NCBI GenBank assembly: GCA_044222245.1
Contig: JBGANQ010000031.1
Location: 23,894-87,893, forward strand
Source of the DNA: CALFML01 sp044222245
GTDB lineage: Bacteria; Myxococcota_A; Polyangia; Palsa-1104; JAEUJZ01
DNA length: 64,000 bases
Direction of reading: 5' to 3'
The position numbers and the translations under genes are program-made. The notes beneath the pieces were generated by a model that saw only the letters and a program-made list of their open reading frames with translations, did not search any database and was not told the DNA's origin. The first letter of the stretch is position 1. Each line of letters opens with the position of its first letter. Positions 52,394-61,451 of the stretch are shown piece after piece.

Positions 52394-52810
52394 CTAGGTT
52401 CTGGGCACTAGACGCGCGCGCTCGGCTGCGAGCCACGACCGCGCCTCCTGCTCGCCGCTGAACTGGCGCATGTTATGCGGCCGCTTGCTGACCAGTTGGA
52501 GGGCGCTGAAGAGCAGCGCGTTGACCCCGCGCACCATCAAGCTGACGTGATAGAAGGCGATGGCCAGCACCGGCGGATGGCGCGCGCCAAACTCGATGAA
52601 GATGCGCCGCGACTCGGCAGGCATGGGGCCGGCGTGGCGGAGGTCACAGAGGATAAAGACTCTGCCATGTCGCTCCGTGATCTGCCCCACAGTCCGCACC
52701 AGGCCCCGCGCGATCTCTGGCTCGACTGCCCCGAGCGCGCGTACGAACAGGGTATCCCCTTGGACGCATAGCCGGTAGTCGCCCAGGTGGAGCTCTGTGG
52801 GCTCGTCCAT
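52394..52810 (-). CDS. small STAS-like (SpoIIAA-type) protein
   Basis: 138 residues from ATG 52810. The pattern of VQGDTLFVRALGAVEPEIAR, then RHGRVFILCDLRHAGPMPAE (strand, small turn, helix) and later RGVNALLFSALQLVSKRPHN fits the SpoIIAA-like/STAS fold used in anti-sigma-factor switches and related regulators. The phosphorylatable Ser/Thr of classical anti-anti-sigma factors (D-[ST]-S/G) is not clear. A TATAGA box lies 9 nt before the ATG. It stands alone, with unknown partner. Confidence 0.6.
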   Translation of the reverse strand: MDEPTELHLGDYRLCVQGDTLFVRALGAVEPEIARGLVRTVGQITERHGRVFILCDLRHAGPMPAESRRIFIEFGARHPPVLAIAFYHVSLMVRGVNALLFSALQLVSKRPHNMRQFSGEQEARSWLAAERARLVPRT

Positions 52811-52819
52811 TGCTGACAG

Positions 52820-52825
52820 TCTATA
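52820..52825 (-). promoter_or_regulatory. -10 box TATAGA for the STAS-like gene
   Basis: Minus-strand TATAGA ends 9 nt before the ATG at 52810, without Shine-Dalgarno; the last base departs from TANNNT. Confidence 0.45.
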
Positions 52826-52890
52826 CCAGCCGGGCGCCGGCGGGGGCTTCACCCCGAAAACGGCGGCGCCGCTGCTCCGGCAACATTCAT

Positions 52891-53076
52891 ATGCAGAAGC
52901 TGGTCATACACTCGACCCTGCAGGCGATGGGAATGTCGACCACTCAGACGCTGGGCACGGTGCTCGATGGGATCTCCCGGCATGCCGCGCAAGGGTATGC
53001 GTTCCAAAAGAGCGTCTTTGAAAAAGGAGCCCGCGAGGCGGTGCGCAAGCGCGACCAGCCCTTTGGCGACTTCTGA
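52891..53076 (+). CDS. small hypothetical protein (61 aa)
   Basis: ATG 52891 gives MQKLVIHSTLQAMGMSTTQT, then a helical, basic tail (GYAFQKSVFEKGAREAVRKR). It contains no membrane helix or signal peptide. Coding potential is modest: the start has no ribosome-binding site and no clear -10 box, and the ORF is short in a GC-rich genome. Kept because the composition looks protein-like and the space between flanking genes allows it. Function unknown. Confidence 0.4.
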   Translation: MQKLVIHSTLQAMGMSTTQTLGTVLDGISRHAAQGYAFQKSVFEKGAREAVRKRDQPFGDF

Positions 53077-53116
53077 CCTTCGACCTTCCGCGGCTAGTCC
53101 CCGGCGCCCGAGCCGG

Positions 53117-55429
53117 CTAGCGCGGCGCCGCCGGGCGCAGCGCCGTGGCCAACTCGCGCACGGCGGCCACCGCGGCCGGCGAGATTGGGTAGGACACCGG
53201 GCGCTGGTCGGCCCAGGCGAGCCAACCCGAGCTCGCCGCGGGATAGATGCGGAGCAGCTGCTCTGGTGGTGCCACCTCCTCCCCCGGGAGCGCCGCGGTG
53301 GCGGTCAGCGGCGCATGGACGACCCGGAGGGTCAGCTGCGGCGGGCCGGCGGGGAGAGCGGCGTAGGCGGGGGACTTACTGGACTGCAGGCCATGCAGGG
53401 CCTGAAGCAGTGTCCGCCGCGCCGCCGCCGGTAGCTCGGTGCCGTCGCAGCGCCAGCGGCCGTCGCCCTGGGTGCAGCGCAGCTCGGCGGCCGCTTCCTG
53501 GGCCAGGGTGAGCTGCACTAACACCAGGCGGTCGTCATCGACCCGCAGCAGCAGCGGACTGAGGAGCGGCTGGGCCAGCGCCGCGCAGGCGGTGGCCGGC
53601 AGCACCGCCACCTGCGGGCTGCCCGCTCGCCGCGCGTAACAGTCGCCGCGCTCGCTGGCTGCAGCGCCTAGATCGAGTGTGAGCTCGCGCGCCGCCGCCG
53701 GTCGCGGTGCGGCGGGCTGGCTCTCCGGCGACTCCTTTTTACCCCAGCGGAGCGCCAGGCGCAGCTGCGGCGGGTCCAGCCCAAACGCCGGCTGCGCCTG
53801 AGGGCCGACCCACCGCTCGGCGCGCAGATCGACCAGCGAGTCGAGCAGCGCCGCCACCGCCGCGCTGGCGAGCGGCGCCGCGGTGGGCGCGCGCAGCTGC
53901 CAGCGGCCCAGGCGCTCCAGCACCTCGGGCGGACTCGGCGGGACGGAGCCGGGGCGGCTGCGCTCGATGCGGTAGACCGCGGCCGGCTCCACAGTTACAA
54001 GCTGCAGTGGGGCAAAGGACTGCTCGCCAAGCGAGAACAGCTCGGCCAGCGGTTCCGCGAGCTGCTGCGGCGGCTCGTCGTCGCGCTGGGCCCAGGTCAC
54101 CGCGCCGCGGCGCCACAGCTGCAGCTGCAGCTGCTGGCCGAGCGTGGTGCGCAGCGTGAGGCGCACCGCTTCGGCGGGCGGCGCGGTCGGGCGCGCGGGC
54201 GGCGCCGGCGCGGCGCTGGCGGCCAGCAGCTGCGCCAGGAGGCGACGGACGCTGGCGGTCTCGACCGGCTGGCCGGCGCGGGTGTAGGTGCCATCGGGCT
54301 CCCGCTGCAGCTGCAGGCTCCCCGCCAGCTGCAGCTGCGCCACCTCGGCGCTTGTGAGCGGCACCAGACGCTCGGCGCGCAGCGCCCGCGGGTCGAGGCG
54401 GCGCGCCTCGGGTTCATCGGCACACACCGCCTCACGGCTGCCGCGCACGAACAGGCGGGTGGCGGGCGGACAGGCGGGCGGCGGCGGCCAGCCCCCGCGC
54501 AGGAGCTCTTCCCCATCGACGCTGAGGTGAAGTGGCGGCGGCTCGCGCGGGGGGAGGAAGCCGGCGGGGGCGCCGGTCGCCGCAGGGTCGGCGGGCCAGG
54601 CGACGACCGACCAGGCGGCCAGCCACTGCAGGAGCGCGGTGACCTGAGCCGGCTCGGCGAGCGTCGCCGGCTGACCCGGCGCCGCGACCCGCCACAGGTC
54701 GCCATCATGGGTCAGCCGTAGCGTGCCCAGCGTCAGCTGATGCGCCCCCTGGAGCGACCCCTGGATGAGCCGGCTCGCCCGATATCGCGCCGGCGGTCGG
54801 GCAAGCAGCTCAAACAGGCCGCGGTCAACGACCAGGACCTCGGGCGAGCTGTCCGCGCGCACGTACACCGAGCCGCTCGCCGACTCCCCGCCAAAGCACA
54901 GCCAGTGACCGGCGCCAAAGCGCACCTGCACCCGGCACTGCCCGGCTCCGACGCCGTAGGAGTCGCCGGGCGGACCGGCCGGCGCGACGCGTCCGGTCTG
55001 CTGCTGCCGCGCCGCGTCGGCCGGAGCCGCTGGACTCAGCCGGCGCTCGATGACCGCAGACAAGAGCGCGCTAAACAGCGTCTCGACCACTGCGTCGTCG
55101 GCGCGGCTGCCCGGCGGTGTCAGATAGAAGCTCGACTGGCCGCCCGCCCGGCGGCGCTGCAGCGCAAACTTGGCGGGCGCGGCGCCGCTGACCGTCTGCT
55201 CGATCGTCACCTCGTCCAGCGCGCGGCGGCTCGGGTCCGGCAGGCTGCTGTCGGGGATGAGCTGGCGGGCGGCGCGCCGCGCCGACTCTGGCGGCTGCTC
55301 CCCCACCGCCCAGTAGCCGAGCACCGCCGCCGCCAGCAGCGCGCAGCCGCTGAGCAGCCGGTACCGCCGCCACCACCCGCGCCAGAAAACAGCGGTCTGC
55401 GGCGTCGGCCGCTGCGCACCTGTCTGCAC
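53117..55429 (-). CDS. DUF4340-type envelope protein
   Basis: 770 residues from GTG 55429; the in-frame extension to 55492 is possible but has no ribosome-binding site, while CAAGAT at 55436-55441 lies 6 nt before this GTG. One N-terminal hydrophobic helix (YRLLSGCALLAAAVLGYWAV) anchors a large beta-rich region. Repeated units (WRVAAPGQPATLAEPAQVTA; GRWQLRAPTAAPLASAAVAA; FGLDPPQLRLAL) match the DUF4340 pattern, in which W-x-L-x-x-P...A-x-x-x-x-V-x-x-L-L-x-x-L precedes F-G-L-x-P-P. DUF4340 proteins often accompany Gld-type ABC transporter genes for gliding or export; none is adjacent here. Confidence 0.75.
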   Translation of the reverse strand: MQTGAQRPTPQTAVFWRGWWRRYRLLSGCALLAAAVLGYWAVGEQPPESARRAARQLIPDSSLPDPSRRALDEVTIEQTVSGAAPAKFALQRRRAGGQSSFYLTPPGSRADDAVVETLFSALLSAVIERRLSPAAPADAARQQQTGRVAPAGPPGDSYGVGAGQCRVQVRFGAGHWLCFGGESASGSVYVRADSSPEVLVVDRGLFELLARPPARYRASRLIQGSLQGAHQLTLGTLRLTHDGDLWRVAAPGQPATLAEPAQVTALLQWLAAWSVVAWPADPAATGAPAGFLPPREPPPLHLSVDGEELLRGGWPPPPACPPATRLFVRGSREAVCADEPEARRLDPRALRAERLVPLTSAEVAQLQLAGSLQLQREPDGTYTRAGQPVETASVRRLLAQLLAASAAPAPPARPTAPPAEAVRLTLRTTLGQQLQLQLWRRGAVTWAQRDDEPPQQLAEPLAELFSLGEQSFAPLQLVTVEPAAVYRIERSRPGSVPPSPPEVLERLGRWQLRAPTAAPLASAAVAALLDSLVDLRAERWVGPQAQPAFGLDPPQLRLALRWGKKESPESQPAAPRPAAARELTLDLGAAASERGDCYARRAGSPQVAVLPATACAALAQPLLSPLLLRVDDDRLVLVQLTLAQEAAAELRCTQGDGRWRCDGTELPAAARRTLLQALHGLQSSKSPAYAALPAGPPQLTLRVVHAPLTATAALPGEEVAPPEQLLRIYPAASSGWLAWADQRPVSYPISPAAVAAVRELATALRPAAPR

Positions 55430-55521
55430 GCCCGCATCTTGCCGCGCCGGCCCGGGGCGGGCAACCACGGCGCGCACGCGGCCGCCGCGCACCCTGTGAT
55501 GCAGCCGGCTGCCGGCAGGGG

Positions 55522-55527
55522 TAAGAT
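55522..55527 (+). promoter_or_regulatory. -10 box TAAGAT for the CAP-domain gene
   Basis: TAAGAT ends 7 nt before GTG 55535; a leaderless GTG start is possible. Confidence 0.4.
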
Positions 55528-55534
55528 GGAAAGG

Positions 55535-57148
55535 GTGTCAGGACTGCGGAGCGCGCGGATGTCCAGCCTGCCGGCTCGGCTGGGGCTGCTGTTTGGGGTT
55601 GCGGCTGTGTTCTGCTCGGCCCGCGAGGGCGCGGCAGAGCCGACCGACGCGGCGGTGGCGCGGCTGCTCGCTGCCGGGGCGCGGAGCCTGGGCAAGCCGG
55701 CGCTGCAGCGGGATGGGCGGCTGGACGCGGCGGCGCGCACGCTGCTCGGCCTGTACCCGCACAGCGACGCCATCGCCAACGACGCCGCCAGCGCGGCGCT
55801 GTGGCAGGAGCAGGTCGTCGAGCCGATCCATCGGCTGCTCATCGTCCGCTACGGAACGCCCCGGCCCGACGAGCTCCTGGCGGCGCTGCCGGCGCAGGTG
55901 CGGGTGCTGCTCGGCAGCGGCCGCTGGCACCGGTTCGGCGTCAGCGTGGTGCCGGTACCCCCCGGCCCGGACGGGGCGGGCGGCGCCGAGAGCCGGGTGA
56001 TGGTCGTGGTGCTGGAGTCCTTTGTCAAGCTGACGCCGCCGCCGCCCGCGGCGCTGGGCGCGGCCCCGACGCCGCTTTCGGGGACGCTGCAGCCGCCGTA
56101 CGACCGGCCCAAGGTCGTGGTCACAGCACCGAGCGGCGCGGTTGCGACGCCGCCGCTCTCGGCGCAAGGGCGGGAGTTCAGCTGTGCCCTGCGCTGCAGC
56201 GAGCGCGGTCGCTACCAGGTCGAGGTGCTGGGCGAGGACAAGGGCGGGCCGACGGTGCTCGCCAACTTCCCCTGGTACTGTGGGCAGGCGCCGCCGGCTC
56301 TGGGCGCCGCCGCGGGGGCGGCCGAGCTGCCGTGGCGCGACGCCCGGGACGCCGAGCAGCAGGTACTGGGGCTGCTCAACCGCGACCGCCAGCGCGCCAG
56401 CCTGCCGCCGCTGCCACTCGATGAGAAGCTGTCCGCGGTGGCGCGCGCCCACTGCCAGGACATGGCGGAGCACAAGTTCGTCGCCCACCTGTCGCCGCGC
56501 ACCGGCGGCCCGGCCGATCGGGTGAAGCGGGCCGGGATCGCCGCCGCGATCGTCAGCGAGAACCTGGCGCAGGCGCGCACCCCGAAGGAAGCCGAGGAGG
56601 GGCTGATGGGCAGCCCCGGGCACCGCGGCAATATCCTCGACCCGCGGGTCAGCCGGGTGGGCATCGGGGCGCAGGAGACCGTCGGGGTGGCCGGGATTCG
56701 CCAGCTCGTGCTCACCCAGCTGTTCATCAGCGAGCCGGCGACCGCGGATCTGCGCGACGCGCCGGCGCGGGTCGTGCGCACCTTGCAGGCCCAGCGCACG
56801 GCGGCGCGGCGTCCCGAGCTGGTGGTGGATGCAGAGCTAAACGACCTCGCCGCGCGCACCGCCGCCGGCATCGCCAGCGGCCAGATCGCCGAGAACCACG
56901 CCGACGCCCTGCTCGACAAGGCGCTGCCGGCGCTGCGCCAGCGGTTCGCCGCCGTGCGCACCGCGCTGGCGGTGGCGCAGAGACCCGAGCAGATCGCTGA
57001 AGCAACCTCGGTCGTCGAGCCGACCTCGACCCACGTCGGCGTTGCCGTGGTGGCGCGGCCGACCCCGCCCGCGGCGGCCGGCCAGGCCGAGGAGGCGCCG
57101 TCGCTTTACATCGTCGTCCTGGTTGCTCGGCGGTCGGCCCCGCGGTGA
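55535..57148 (+). CDS. secreted CAP/SCP-domain protein
   Basis: About 537 residues. GTG 55535 is preferred because TAAGAT ends 7 nt upstream. ATG 55559 is the alternative and begins directly before the signal peptide (LGLLFGVAAVFCSAREGAA). Residues about 25-230 are an unrecognised region with beta-rich parts. The CAP (SCP/PR-1) domain spans about 270-400: EQQVLGLLNRDRQRASLPPL, SAVARAHCQDMAEHKFVAHL (the first His of the CAP cavity), GIAAAIVSENLAQA, GLMGSPGHRGNILDPRVSRV (S-P-x-H-x-x-N-I) and GIGAQ. CAP proteins bind lipids or glycans or act as secreted proteases; function here unknown. Cysteines occur only early. Confidence 0.82.
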   Translation: MSGLRSARMSSLPARLGLLFGVAAVFCSAREGAAEPTDAAVARLLAAGARSLGKPALQRDGRLDAAARTLLGLYPHSDAIANDAASAALWQEQVVEPIHRLLIVRYGTPRPDELLAALPAQVRVLLGSGRWHRFGVSVVPVPPGPDGAGGAESRVMVVVLESFVKLTPPPPAALGAAPTPLSGTLQPPYDRPKVVVTAPSGAVATPPLSAQGREFSCALRCSERGRYQVEVLGEDKGGPTVLANFPWYCGQAPPALGAAAGAAELPWRDARDAEQQVLGLLNRDRQRASLPPLPLDEKLSAVARAHCQDMAEHKFVAHLSPRTGGPADRVKRAGIAAAIVSENLAQARTPKEAEEGLMGSPGHRGNILDPRVSRVGIGAQETVGVAGIRQLVLTQLFISEPATADLRDAPARVVRTLQAQRTAARRPELVVDAELNDLAARTAAGIASGQIAENHADALLDKALPALRQRFAAVRTALAVAQRPEQIAEATSVVEPTSTHVGVAVVARPTPPAAAGQAEEAPSLYIVVLVARRSAPR

Positions 57149-57183
57149 GTGCGCTTGCGCCGGGTGCGCAGGTATGCGATGTG

Positions 57184-59226
57184 ATGAAAGTGCTCCCTCA
57201 ACTTATGAGATCCTTGCAGTCGGCGGCGGCGGTGTCTTGGGGCGTGCAGCCCGCGGCGGCGCCCGGCCGGGAGTCGGCTGTTCCCGCCCCGCATCGCGCC
57301 AGGCGCTGGCTGCTCGCGGCGCTGCCGCTGCTCGGGCTGCTCGGCTGCGCCCAGCCGGGGGCGCGTGCTGGCACCTCGCCGGGCGCGAGCGCAGCGCCCG
57401 AGGTGACCATCGCCCTGGTCGGCACCAGCGACCTGCACGGCTACGTCGAGCCGCGCGCCCTCAAGGTCACCGACCAGGCCGGCGTCACGCAGCCGGTGAG
57501 CCGCGGTGGCCTGGCCCTGTTTGCCAGCTACCTGGAGAACCTGCGGCGGCGCTACCCGGTGCTGCTGCTCGACGCCGGCGACCTGTTTCAGGGGACCATG
57601 GTGTCCAACCTCGGCGAGGGGCGGGTGGTCATCGCCGCCTACAACCTGCTTGGTTACGACGGCGCGGCGGTCGGCAACCACGAGTTTGACTATGGCCCGG
57701 CCGGCCCGCTCACCGTGCCGGCGCGCGCGGAGGACGATCCCACCGGCGCCCTGAAGGCGCGGATCGCCGAGGCCAAGTTTCCCTTCCTGGCCGCCAACAT
57801 CCTGGACAAGGCGACCGGCCAGCCGGTGGCCTGGCCCAACATCTACCCGTCGCGCAAGGTGGTCATCGGCGGCGTGCCGATCGGCCTCATCGGCGCCGTC
57901 ACCGAGGACACGCCGCGCACGACCAACGTGCTCAACCTGCGCGATGTGACGATCGCGCCGATCGCGCCGGCGGTGCGCGCCCAGGCGGCGATGCTGCGCC
58001 AGCAGGGGGTGGCGGCGGTGGTACTGACGGTGCACGAGGGGGCCAACTGCTCCTCGTTCACAAACCCCCGCGATGCCACCCCGTGCAAGAACAACGACGA
58101 GCATGTGCTGTCGCTGGTCGCGGCGCTCGATGGCGCGGTGGACGCGGTGGTCGGCGGCCACAGCCACGCCGGTATCGCCCACTTCGTCGGGGAGGTGCCG
58201 GTCGTCCAGTCGTTCGCGATGGGACAGGCCTTCGGGCGCATTGATCTGGTGTTTCACCGCGTGCCGGCAGGTCCCGCGGCGCCGTCGGGGTATGTGCTGG
58301 ACAAGGCGCGCACCCAGATCCACCCGCCGACCGAGCTGTGCTCGGTTGCGCTGCCGCCCGAAGGGACGCCCACCCAGGCGCCGCCGGCCGCTGAGGCGCC
58401 GCCGAGCGCCGACAGCACAGCGGCGCCCGGCGCCCCGCCCACGCCACGGCCCTCGTGGCGCTGCGATCCCAAGGTGCTCGCCGGCAAGGCGCTGCGGCCA
58501 ATGGAGTACGAGGGGCGGCCGGTGGTCGCGAGCGCCGCGGTCGAGGCGGTGCTGGCGCCTTACATCGAGCAGGCGGCGGCGCGTCGCGCCAGCCCGATCG
58601 GCGTGACGCTGCCGTTCCGCCTGACCCGCAACTATAAAAAGGAGTCGCCGCTCGGCGTGCTGCTGGCCGATCTCATCCGCACCGGCGCCGAGCGGGCGAC
58701 CGGCGAGCACGTCGACTTCGCGTTCCAGAACGGCGGCGGCATCCGCAACGAGCTGCCGGCGGGACCGCTGACCTACGGGCACCTGTTCGAGGTGCTGCCG
58801 TTTGACAACCGGCTGGCGCTTTTGCGCATGAGCGGGGCCAACCTGCTCGATCTGTACGAGCGCAACCTGCAGGGCTCGCACGGGGTGATGGTGCCCTCGG
58901 GGCTCACCGTCGAGGCGAGCTGCGTCGGGCCCAAGCTGGCGGTGACGCTGCGCGGCAGCGATGGCAAGCCGCTCGATCCGGCCCGCATCTATACCATCGC
59001 GGTGAGCGACTTCCTCGCCTCCGGAGGCGATAACTTCAGCGCCATCCTGCCGCAGCTGCCGCCGGGCAGCCTGCGCTACTTCGACAGCCTGATGCTGCGC
59101 GAGATCACCCTGACCGAGCTGCAGCGCTACCGCGGCCCGTTCCTCAGCGCCGCGCCCGACTCGCTGCCGCCGCGCCTGCACCTCTCGACTCCGCGGCCGA
59201 TGAAGTGCGCCGCCAGCGCGCCCTAG
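57184..59226 (+). CDS. 5'-nucleotidase/UshA-family metallophosphoesterase lipoprotein
   Basis: 680 residues from ATG 57184 (GTG 57244 would give a shorter leader). The lipobox LLGC puts Cys55 as the lipidated residue, after the basic RARR. Metal-site motifs of the calcineurin-like domain are all present: VGTSDLHGYVEP (D-x-H), LLLDAGDLFQGTM (GD), AAVGNHEFDYG (GNHE), LTVHEGANC and VVGGHSHAGI (GxxH). The C-terminal nucleotide-binding domain has FAFQNGGGIRNELPAGPLTY and YTIAVSDFLASGGDNFSAIL. A Pro/Ala-rich insert lies near 395-425. It probably hydrolyses nucleotides on the cell surface or in the periplasm for phosphate or nucleoside scavenging. It abuts a convergent gene with no gap. Confidence 0.9.
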   Translation: MKVLPQLMRSLQSAAAVSWGVQPAAAPGRESAVPAPHRARRWLLAALPLLGLLGCAQPGARAGTSPGASAAPEVTIALVGTSDLHGYVEPRALKVTDQAGVTQPVSRGGLALFASYLENLRRRYPVLLLDAGDLFQGTMVSNLGEGRVVIAAYNLLGYDGAAVGNHEFDYGPAGPLTVPARAEDDPTGALKARIAEAKFPFLAANILDKATGQPVAWPNIYPSRKVVIGGVPIGLIGAVTEDTPRTTNVLNLRDVTIAPIAPAVRAQAAMLRQQGVAAVVLTVHEGANCSSFTNPRDATPCKNNDEHVLSLVAALDGAVDAVVGGHSHAGIAHFVGEVPVVQSFAMGQAFGRIDLVFHRVPAGPAAPSGYVLDKARTQIHPPTELCSVALPPEGTPTQAPPAAEAPPSADSTAAPGAPPTPRPSWRCDPKVLAGKALRPMEYEGRPVVASAAVEAVLAPYIEQAAARRASPIGVTLPFRLTRNYKKESPLGVLLADLIRTGAERATGEHVDFAFQNGGGIRNELPAGPLTYGHLFEVLPFDNRLALLRMSGANLLDLYERNLQGSHGVMVPSGLTVEASCVGPKLAVTLRGSDGKPLDPARIYTIAVSDFLASGGDNFSAILPQLPPGSLRYFDSLMLREITLTELQRYRGPFLSAAPDSLPPRLHLSTPRPMKCAASAP

Positions 59227-61224
59227 TCACTGCAAAAGGGCCTGGCCGACCAGCGGCCGGGTCTGCACGATGTACAGCTGATCGCCGACAAAGACCCACT
59301 CGATATCCAGCCGGTTGTTGTGCAGTAGCCGCGTCAGCCGCCGCGCCGTGTCGGCCAGCGTGATCGCCATCCGGTTATTGAGCACCGACTGCCCCTTGCG
59401 CGGGTTTTCCACCTCGCGCACGCCTCCCTTTTCATCAAACACCAGCATCGTGTCCTCTGCCGAGCGGCTGAGCACGCGGATGCCGTGATTGTACCAGCTG
59501 ACGATCAGCGACTCGGGCACCTTCTTGCCATCGACCACCGACATTCCCAGGCCGCTCTTGGCGTTGATCGTGTAGTTTTTCTGGTCGTTCGGATCGGTCG
59601 GGTGCTGGGTCAGAAGGACTCCCGCGGCGGTGGCCGGCACGCCGACCTGCACCAGCGCGCCGCCGTAGACCTGGCTGTGCGCGATGCCGGCGCGCTGCCG
59701 GTCTTCGTAGGCGGCAAAGTTCCACACGCTGCTCCAGACCTGCTTGAGGGCACCGACCACCGCGTCGGTGCCGTGCAGGTTGGGGACCGTGTCGTAGAGT
59801 CCCGCGCCGTTAAAGTCAGCAAGATCCTCGGCGTTGGTCGAGCTGCGCACGAACACCCCGCCCTCGGCCCCCGGCAGCGCCTTGAGCGCCTCCTCAAGCC
59901 GCAGCCGCAGCGCCGCCGCCACCGGCGCCTCGAGAATCGCCTGGCGCAGCGCCGCCAGCTTCTGCCGCCGCACCCCGGGCTCACTCTGAAAGTCGGGATC
60001 GGCGAGCATCGCCGCGATCTGCTGATCGATGCCGCTCGCCTTGAGGTGGGCATCATAATAGGAAAACGGCACGCCAAAGCCGGGCGGCACCGCGAAGCCG
60101 GGTAGCTGGGCGGCGACGATCTCGCCGAGGTTTGCCGCCTTGGCACCGCAGCTGACCAGGTCCTTGGCGCGCAGCTGGGACAGAGTCAAAAGCTGCTCGA
60201 CCGCCAGATCGGCAGCGGGAATCATCACCACCTTGCGGGCGCGCGCCGCCTTGGCCGCGAGCTCCTCGGCGGTCGCCGCGCGCACTACATACTCGGCGCC
60301 GCGGGCCTCGAAGTAGACCTGCTGGCCGTCAAACGGTGCCAGCTTCTCCGCCGCGCCGCGCAGGCCGATGCTGGGAATTCCCCAGGCGTGGGCGCGCAGG
60401 CTCACATGCGACAGCGGAGTCGAGAACTGCTCGGAGATGATGCCCGAGACCGGAGTGATGTCGGCCAGCGGTGTGTACAGGACGACGATGTCATCGGGAT
60501 CGAAGGTCAGCTCGGCGGCGGGGACAGTCGGCGGCACCAGCCGCAGGAGGCCGACCGCGGTGCCCGGATTGAACGCTACATAATCGGTGGCGCGGTAGAT
60601 CTGATCGTTGAGGATCACCGGCACATCGGTCAGCTGGCGCGCGACCTTCTCCTGGTAGCTGGAGTCGGGCCGGAACTTGACCTGCTCGCCGAGGAAGAAG
60701 GTCTCCTTCATCCGCTTGTAGGCGTGCCGCACATGCTCGGCGGTCGCCAGATCGCCGTCCCAGAACGCGAAGGTCCACAGGTCGGCGGCGAGGTGATGGA
60801 CCAGGTAGCACATAAGGAAGTCGGTCTTTTTGCTGCCGTAGTTCTTGTCGAACTTGCGCGTCGCGGCGCGCGTGCGTGGCTGCTGGTACAGAGTCTGGAA
60901 GATGAAGTCCTTGTGGACCTTGTAGACGTTCACATCGAAGTAGTAGATCGCGTCGCTCTTCAGATCGATGACGAACTTGGTGAACTTCTCGCCGCCGAGC
61001 TGCTCGGAGTAGGCGTCAAACAGCGCCGCGTCGCCGAGCTCTGCCGTCCATAGCTTGCGCGCCGGCGCCTCTACCGGCACAAGCTTTGCGGCGAGCTCGC
61101 CCTCGGGCGCGACAGCGGGCGGGCGCGGCGCCGGAGTGCCGGCCGCAGGAGCGGACGGCGCCGGCGGTCTGTCCGCGGTCTTGCAGGCGACGAGCACTAC
61201 GCAAGCCAGCACAAAAAGTCGCAT
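59227..61224 (-). CDS. lipoprotein with glucan-water-dikinase-like phosphohistidine and ATP-binding domains
   Basis: 665 residues. Lipobox L-V-A-C gives lipidated Cys14, then a Pro/Ala linker. Residues about 55-235 are unrecognised. The swivelling phosphohistidine domain (about 245-330) carries STPLSHVSLRAHAWGIPSIG with His273; L-S-H-V-S-[LV]-R-A is the motif I recall from plant alpha-glucan water dikinase (GWD), unlike the T-C-H-A-A-I of PEP synthase. The C-terminal PPDK_N-type ATP-binding domain follows (GAKAANLGEIVAAQLPGFAV, VRSSTNAEDLADFNGAGLYD, QVWSSVWNFAAYEDRQ, VLLTQHPTDPNDQ). His domain before a C-terminal ATP domain is the GWD order. Such an enzyme would need ATP, so envelope location is puzzling. 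TAAAGT lies 6 nt before the ATG. Confidence 0.8.
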   Translation of the reverse strand: MRLFVLACVVLVACKTADRPPAPSAPAAGTPAPRPPAVAPEGELAAKLVPVEAPARKLWTAELGDAALFDAYSEQLGGEKFTKFVIDLKSDAIYYFDVNVYKVHKDFIFQTLYQQPRTRAATRKFDKNYGSKKTDFLMCYLVHHLAADLWTFAFWDGDLATAEHVRHAYKRMKETFFLGEQVKFRPDSSYQEKVARQLTDVPVILNDQIYRATDYVAFNPGTAVGLLRLVPPTVPAAELTFDPDDIVVLYTPLADITPVSGIISEQFSTPLSHVSLRAHAWGIPSIGLRGAAEKLAPFDGQQVYFEARGAEYVVRAATAEELAAKAARARKVVMIPAADLAVEQLLTLSQLRAKDLVSCGAKAANLGEIVAAQLPGFAVPPGFGVPFSYYDAHLKASGIDQQIAAMLADPDFQSEPGVRRQKLAALRQAILEAPVAAALRLRLEEALKALPGAEGGVFVRSSTNAEDLADFNGAGLYDTVPNLHGTDAVVGALKQVWSSVWNFAAYEDRQRAGIAHSQVYGGALVQVGVPATAAGVLLTQHPTDPNDQKNYTINAKSGLGMSVVDGKKVPESLIVSWYNHGIRVLSRSAEDTMLVFDEKGGVREVENPRKGQSVLNNRMAITLADTARRLTRLLHNNRLDIEWVFVGDQLYIVQTRPLVGQALLQ

Positions 61225-61230
61225 GGCCGG

Positions 61231-61236
61231 ACTTTA
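61231..61236 (-). promoter_or_regulatory. -10 box TAAAGT for the dikinase-like gene
   Basis: Minus-strand TAAAGT ends 6 nt before the ATG at 61224; CCGGCC lies between, so no ribosome-binding site. Confidence 0.55.
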
Positions 61237-61316
61237 CCGGCAAACATACAAAGGAGTGAGAACTTTGCCCGCGCCCCGGCGGGAGGAGCGAGCGGCGGGA
61301 GCACGGATGACGGATG

Positions 61317-61386
61317 ACGGAGGGCGAGAGAGGAGGGCGAGGGCGAGGACTGAGGACGGAGGGCGACAGAGGAGGGCGAGGGCGGA
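61317..61386. repeat. two 31-bp purine-rich direct repeats
   Basis: 61317-61347 and 61356-61386 are nearly identical (ACGGAGGGCGA...AGGAGGGCGAGGGCG; 39-bp offset), within a purine-rich non-coding stretch between two minus-strand genes. GGATGAC is also repeated just before. No gene is seen in 61237-61451. Confidence 0.7.
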
Positions 61387-61451
61387 GGGCCGATGAGGCG
61401 GGGGCGGGGCGCGGCGGGCTGCCTGAGGCCGGCCCTCACTGCGGGCAGGGC

